Positions 58,158 through 64,000 of a stretch of 64,000 nt of DNA are shown piece by piece. The stretch is taken from NCBI GenBank assembly GCA_034440575.1, contig JAOTOL010001646.1:3518501-3582500 (forward strand), given 5' to 3'. This DNA comes from Imbricaverruca yamaguchii (lineage: Eukaryota > Arthropoda > Thecostraca > Neoverrucidae). Position 1 is the stretch's first letter. The number at the start of each line of letters is the position of its first letter. The notes beneath the pieces were generated by a model. That model saw nothing but the letters and a program-made list of their open reading frames with translations, made no database searches and was not told the origin of the DNA. The position numbers and the translations under genes were made by a program.

Positions 58158-59320
58158 CTGAAACACAGCCACGCCGGATGGCACCCAGCGACTAGCAGAC
58201 CATTCGCAGAGGACCCAGCTGACAATAAGGAAGCATGTGTACGATAAGATCAGAAAGCAACAGCACCTATGTCAAGTGCGATGCCAGAAGTAGGAATCCG
58301 CTCCGTAGCTGGAGAGTGATCGGGACGAGTGCTCCTTTTCCCGATTTTTCACATGCAATAAAATTGTAACAAAATGTGCATTGTGCGTCGTCTCTTTATT
58401 GTGATCATCATTGATGCCTTGTAGGCTTTGAAAGGCTTCGTAGGCTTCTCAGGGTTTTGAAATCTTATTTGTCGGATCAATCCACCTTGACATTGGTTAG
58501 TGATCATCAAAGTTGGAAAAGACGTGAGCACCGGACGGCTCGTCCAGTGGACGTGTTTTGCATCTTTGTTCTTGCATTCAACGGTCGTTCTGCAACAGTC
58601 GATAACCTAAGTAAGATTTGGATAATGAACTTGGACTTAGTCCGAAGCCCGACTGCGTTTATCGTGAGCAAGGGACGTTGTTGACGTGGTAGGCCCAGAT
58701 GGGCCCAATCAATGGTTAGGCACTGACTATTAACGGGCTCTGCTTCGAAACCAAGTAGTGCATGATGTCATGATTTTCTCCAGAAGCAATCCAATATCAT
58801 GCAATTCGCCCCATGTGGTCAGCTGGGCTGCCGATGCGATAGTTTTAGTCCTTAGACGTTGACGTGTTTCTCCAGGACACTACCCATGCAAACTCTATTC
58901 CCGCTTCACCATCTTCAATCGATTTGATGCGATAAAAATTGCAAAACAAGGTAAAGGAGTCCGGCTATGTCTTGCCAGTACAGAGTCGTATCAACATCAA
59001 GCGCTACGTTCTACGAAGGAATGCACATAATGCTGAATCGTATTGGATTGCATACCGTCAGCCGCAACGCGATAGTGGTGTTCCATAAACATAACTGAAC
59101 TCACGAATTATGGGTGCTTTCAGGCATTCCTTTATTAGCAATTGCAATTCTCATTACTAACCAAGTACGCTATTCGATCAGCCTAATGAATACAGGCCAT
59201 CACCCAATACAAGCCATCACCCAAGGAAACGTTTGTGAATATCCTACGCTGGGAAAAAAGCACACCAAGCGGTGTAAGGAGAGCCAAATGGAATCATCAA
59301 GATACTCAACAGAGCGAGAT
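58158..59320. other. No recognised exon
   Basis: Expected to hold upstream tropomodulin exons or intron; no frame matched the family. Confidence 0.4.
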
Positions 59321-59485
59321 CAGATACGTGAACTTATCATGAACGACCAGAACGTGAACGTATCGTCACGATACGTAACGTATCGTGAACGTATTATACC
59401 GTGAACGACCAGATACGTGAACGTATCGTCACGATACGTAACTTACCGTGAACGTACTATATCGTGAACGACCAGATGCGTGAAC
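59321..59485. repeat. 62-63-bp tandem repeat with palindromic core
   Basis: About 2.6 copies of a unit beginning GAACGACCAGATACGTGAAC and containing CGTATCGTCACGATACG, an odd-centred perfect palindrome, plus a second CGTATCGTGAACG. Confidence 0.9.
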
Positions 59486-59721
59486 GTAAACGTGGCCAGC
59501 TATTACTCCCGCAATGTCATCCAATTATATAATGGGTGGGCATCTGCACCTCTATGCAGGCTCGACAGAAGATAGCTCTTCTTAGTCGCTTGCAATTTCA
59601 TCCTGCTCAAAGAAGCAGTCCATGTTGCTGCACATCAACGGTTGACAATCACATCTGCTATGACATCCACCGTCGAATGACAATTCGAGCCATGGGCCAG
59701 TGCTGCCTGACACTTGTGCCA

Positions 59722-59904
<183 letters not shown>

Positions 59905-59910
59905 TGTTTG

Positions 59911-60045
59911 GCCAGCCTGCCACCGTGTGGTCATGTCGGCTGGTCAATATGGGTGTATGTCAATATGGGTGTACGGCAATATGGGTGTAGATGAAGAGTG
60001 AGTAAGTTAATTATAACAGCCTGCCACCGTGTGGTGATTTCGGCT
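59911..60045. repeat. Local duplications after the TG tract
   Basis: CAGCCTGCCACCGTGTGGT occurs twice (59915 and 60020) and CAATATGGGTGTA three times between. Confidence 0.85.
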
Positions 60046-60179
60046 GTTTACGACTTTGAAGTCGGTTGGAGGTGGTGGTCCGGACGGTGCCCGGTAGTAG
60101 TTGGTGGAGGGGGTTGGGGGTCATCGCCTTTGGTATTAACATTGCGAATATACATGGTCATACACTGTTAGTTGTATCT

Positions 60180-61060
60180 TACGTTCTTTTTTTTGTCTTT
60201 TACCTAGTTCTTTGTTGTTGTTTTTTTCGGTTCTTTTTATACTTTTTCTTTTTTCCCTTTCTTTTTGTTTGTTTGTTTTGGTTTTTGATTGTTTTTTTGT
60301 GTTTTTTTTTATAGATATAAACACATGTCATGGGCAGAGTTGGGAGAGACCGGGTTGAGGAGTTGTTCGGATGTTTGTTTCTATGCTGTCTAGTGTCGAG
60401 TAGGTTTATTACGTGTTCTGGTTTTCATGGGTGTTGTGGTTGGTTTGTTCGTGGATGTAGTGCTTGGTTTGTTGGTTGCTCGTGTTGTCGGTGCTTGGGT
60501 GGTTTGTAGAGTGGTTCCTGCGCTGTCTGAGCTAACGTCTTCTTCCTCTGAGTCTGTGGGTGGTCTGTGCTGAGGGGGAGTCTGAAAAAAATCCCCCTTG
60601 CGTGCTTTGGGTGGGTCTGGGGGGAGTGATAGGCGTGGTGGTTTGTATGCTTCGCGGTGTGGTAAGAGGGTAGGTGCCTGTGCTTGTGCCGTAAGTTTTG
60701 TTGTGGGTTCTGGCCGAATGACAATTGTAGGGTCCGTCTGGGTTTCCTGAGGGGTGGCTGTAGGGTGAGTGTGTGTCTGCGTGGGCCGGACGGTGAGCAT
60801 CGGGTACTGCTCGTCACCCCACTCCCGTGCCCGCGACGGGGCCACGCCCTCGATGTGGATGAGTCGGAGGATGTCCTTCTCCTTCCTCCACCGAGGGCAA
60901 GCCCCGTCCCGGGAGGAGTGGTTCCCGCCGCAGCCCACGCATTTCCTAACCTCACTAGTGCACTCGATAGTGTTGTGTGGTTTGGCACGGAGGCCACATG
61001 TAGATGAGGCCAAATGCATCTGCTATGGTTATACCTATGGCATCGCGCATGCGCGAACAT
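60180..61060 (-). pseudogene. LINE ORF1 (gag-like, zinc knuckle) fragment with A-rich tail
   Basis: The minus frame 61019-60390 reads HLASSTCGLRAKPHNTIECT, SEVRKCVGCGGNHSSRDGAC and PRWRKEKDILRLIHIEGVAP, then a long Thr/Pro/Gln-rich tail. CxxCxGxHxxxxxxCP followed by a KExxIxRIKxxEG segment is the C-terminal zinc-knuckle part of ORF1 in jockey/I-type LINEs; these proteins bind the element RNA. The first knuckle begins in another frame (CHRYNH around 61050), so a frameshift or decay breaks its N-terminal part. After the stop at 60390 no endonuclease frame follows. Instead there is an A-rich stretch on the minus strand (60313-60180), so the copy has ORF1 but no ORF2. Confidence 0.8.
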
Positions 61061-63690
61061 GAGTGACATTTTCTTGACTCATTTCCGTCGCATTTCATGA
61101 TTAGATAGATGCAAGAATTCCATTATGGTTTTGTAGTAGAAAAAGCATGAGATACCTGATTCACGATGGAAACAGAAGAATCCAGCGTAACCTAATTTGT
61201 TTTAAGGATGCCAGAAAATGGCTCTGAGCAGTACAAGTCCGCGTACTCTTATCCACGTACAATGTGCATTCTTGACATATGCACTCTATGCATGCAAGAG
61301 TACGCATTTGACTTCCTGAAGCCGACCTGTGTGCTCTGTGAAGAGCAAGGTAAATGAAGCTTGGAACAAATATATTTGCGCTAAGTTCGGTTCAGCCGTC
61401 CAAAAATACAGAGTAATGCTTGAAAAGGGCGATTCCGGGCCAAATCGCAGAGGCAGATTCATTTCACCCCCTTAGATTTTGACTACAATAGGATAAAGTG
61501 GCTATGAATGACCTAGATTACGATGCTGGCATTTTCAGTTCCCTAGGTCTCAAGGGTCACGAGTTACATGCCATCGAAATTTCGTGGTGATGAGAAAGTC
61601 GATATATGAAATTTATTTTTTATTTTTTATTGTACCAACTAGTGCATCAAACTTATACGTCAATGAAGGAGGAAGTCATCCAATGGAATACAAATATTTG
61701 TGATTTGTTGGGGTCAACTTTGAGTTATATTGAATCGTGACGTTGAATTAACGTCGTGACCTTTTAAAATTTATTTTGAATTCCTTCTTTCTGTGCTGAA
61801 CATTTCTTACCAATTGTCTAACCGTTGGTGTTAATATTCTTTGGTACAGCTGACTCAATAATGGGTCACCGAGGTAAAATATCTGGACCCGACCTGACTT
61901 CTAGACAGTGTTATTGTGCGTGGCTGCATGCACATGGTCCATGTGGGTGTTGCTTCAAAGTTGTTCGCGAATAGAACGCGACGATGATATTCTCAACTAT
62001 GTCAGAAGTCAGACAGATCATATCTGGGCCAGTGATCTGACCGCGAAATAGTAGCTTTGTGTAATTTGCGGAATTCGACAGATATGGGTCTCATTTTAAA
62101 GCACTCTTCTCATTGGCTAAGATTGTCACACATGCAAGTGCAGAAGAGGTTACAGAGGTCACATATAGTTCAGTCGCCTGATTTCAAAACGAAAGTCGTA
62201 TGTGCATTATAGAAGGTATTTGGTATGGGTGTCATTGAAATCAGTTGATTCGGAAAGCACGACGACTTAGACTGTGTTTATGCCTGATTCAGGATGGGCT
62301 TCACGAGGAACAGCAACATTGTGTATAAGATGGCATTGTGTAGAATACCGATGATACTTGACCTAACTTTGTGCCACTGAACTTTGGCACATGTTTTACC
62401 CAAAATGCTATTGCGTGGTGTTTATCGATTTTCGAAGTGCAAAACGACCTAGAAATTAAATTTTTCCCACTCAATACGAAGAAAACACCGAAATTGACCT
62501 GACCAAAGGCGAGCTTTAAGCTTATTTAACATTATGTTCATTTCCAGCTAGCAAATTGTTCGTCTAGATGAAAAGATGGCATGATCTGAGTTTGGTGAAT
62601 ATATGTTGCAACTACTCTGACTGGCAGCACTTTTAAGATTTAGGAATATTGCTCACTTTGACCGGTTTCAGGTCAAGGACCTTTGTTAACCTGAAACTTG
62701 TGGGCACGAGATATTCAAAGTAGATGCATAAAAAGCTATTGAAAATGTCGTGTCTGGGCACGTCTACTCATTCGGCAGTTATAAATTTAAAAAACAGGAA
62801 CCTTCTTCAGAGCCCACCTTCCTGGAGAGGATTACGGGTCTCCGGAACAGGTCAACCGCTGTTTGGTGCCTTTGCAGCTTAGGTGAAGTCCCTGTCAGCT
62901 CGTCTTTGATTCATAATTCATCTTCAATGAATCCCTAATCCATTCTTCTTCGAAGCTCAGATGGCGTTCATCTAGGACTCAGGCCAGAGAGAGGGAGGGA
63001 CATAATCCCTCGGATCCTTCATCGGATTGGCACTGCGCACCTGGCGATTTCCCGGCTGCTTACGACGTGTCGAGTGCGTGCAGAGATGATGCAATGTATC
63101 GCTAATTTCCTATGGGGACGGGAGGAAGATTGCTTCGGACGGAAGTGCGGGGATCAGTGTGCACAACAACAGGAGGCACGAACGTCTGACGACGCCGATC
63201 CGTAAGTGGATGGCATCAGTCACGGAGTAGAACAGCATTTCCAAGCAGTCGAGCAATAGATCGTTCTTGGGTCATGTGAAGCTGCCTCGTGGTTTACCTT
63301 TCATCAACTACTGAGGAACATGTTTGCTGATCAGTTACGTTCTGTCTCGGTCAACTATGGTCGAGACGCCGCATGCTGGTGGATTATGGATATCCGTCAT
63401 ATTCCTTTTTAGACTGTCTGATGTTGTTCAATCGGCTAGCGACGTTAGGTTTGCGGGACTAATATACAACGATTTATTTGTGGTACATTACCTATAAGCG
63501 TTGACTATGTTCTCTGTGAGTGTATTTAGTGTCGCTATCAAGCATCGTCGAGAAAGATCCTGGACGCATTTTTGCCAGTTGTTACATGTCGGTCCAGAGC
63601 ATGTGGCGCGCGACGGAATCTCAGGCGAGTTGAAAAACTGGGTGCCCCCCCCCAGGCCTATCGGGTCGGTTGGATAATAGCGTCAGCTGC
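61061..63690. other. No recognisable gene
   Basis: AT-leaning sequence with only short frames on both strands and no obvious repeats. Confidence 0.45.
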
Positions 63691-63691
63691 T

Positions 63692-64000
63692 GAGATGTCG
63701 TCTAGCTACATATATGACGTGTGTGACGATTGTGATTGATATTGTTTTTATCTGTGCGTGCACCAATTGAACGAATTACAATGCAATAATTTTGTGACAG
63801 TGGCAAAATGGTTTTCGCCAAAGCGGCTTCGAAACTCATCGATCAATCAGCGAGTTTGCTCGGGGCAAATTCACCGGTTGAAAATGGAATAGGGCGCACT
63901 TGCTGCCGCGCCAGCCCGACACCCATAGGGGACGGATTCGATATGGGAATATAAATACGGCTGTGTTGCATTGAGATGCGTTTCATGAAAGCCATTCCTT
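63692..64000. mobile_element. Foldback MITE family 2, copy cut by the window edge
   Basis: Starts GATGTCGTCTAGCTACAT. Its reverse complement follows the 36.0-kb element through ATGGCTTTCATGAAACGCA, TTTTCAACCGGTGAAT, CAATTGGTGCACGCACAG and ATGTAGCTAGACGACAT, so it is the same family in the opposite orientation. About 100 bases would lie beyond the window. Confidence 0.85.

Overview
The window is eukaryotic nuclear DNA, almost certainly from an arthropod and plausibly a crustacean; I cannot fix the species. The evidence is small GC-rich exons with GT-AG splice sites set in long AT-richer introns, metazoan gene families (a secreted CUB-type protein and a tropomodulin), a tRNA-derived SINE, CR1/jockey-type LINEs, a Penelope-like element with a GIY-YIG remnant, hAT-type MITEs, and a very heavy load of micro- and minisatellites. 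There are no bacterial operons, rRNA genes or CRISPR arrays. Most long open frames in this window are artefacts of tandem repeats whose unit length is a multiple of three or lacks stops.

Layout. 1-1.03 kb (minus): endonuclease end of a LINE running off the left edge. 3.5-4.7, 5.9-7.3 and 7.3-7.8 kb: minisatellites and a degenerate satellite. 9.3-19.1 kb (minus): a complete-looking seven-exon gene for a secreted CUB-type protein of about 330 residues. All splice phases agree and the signal peptide is recognisable. Introns downstream of exons 4, 5 and 6, and the sequence just after exon 7, are filled by minisatellites whose repeat units carry copies of the neighbouring exon/intron junction. 21.5-23.5 kb (minus): a dead LINE reverse transcriptase with a small retroelement tail inserted in it. 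28.4-28.6, 36.0-36.4, 38.5-38.6 and 63.7-64.0 kb: two families of foldback/MITE elements, two copies each. 34.8-35.3 kb: a Penelope-like remnant. 37.0-38.0 kb (plus): two possible exons of an unidentified protein. 42.8-44.4 kb: a nearly uniform 22-bp array. 45.7-47.8 kb: a dispersed repeat pair in which half is inverted. 48.4-48.8 kb: a hAT-like MITE with a perfect 8-bp target duplication. 50.3-50.4 kb (minus): a well-bounded exon encoding a membrane segment. 52.5-58.2 kb (minus): four exons covering the C-terminal half of a tropomodulin. 60.2-61.0 kb (minus): a LINE ORF1 (zinc-knuckle) fragment ending in an A-rich tract.

The most interesting observation is that several consecutive introns of the CUB gene seem to have grown from tandem duplication of their own 5' splice sites. 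The gene keeps its normal outer exon boundaries but carries about 50 extra GTGAGT donors in one intron alone. Exon calls rest on reading frame, splice signals and remembered family patterns; no database search was possible.
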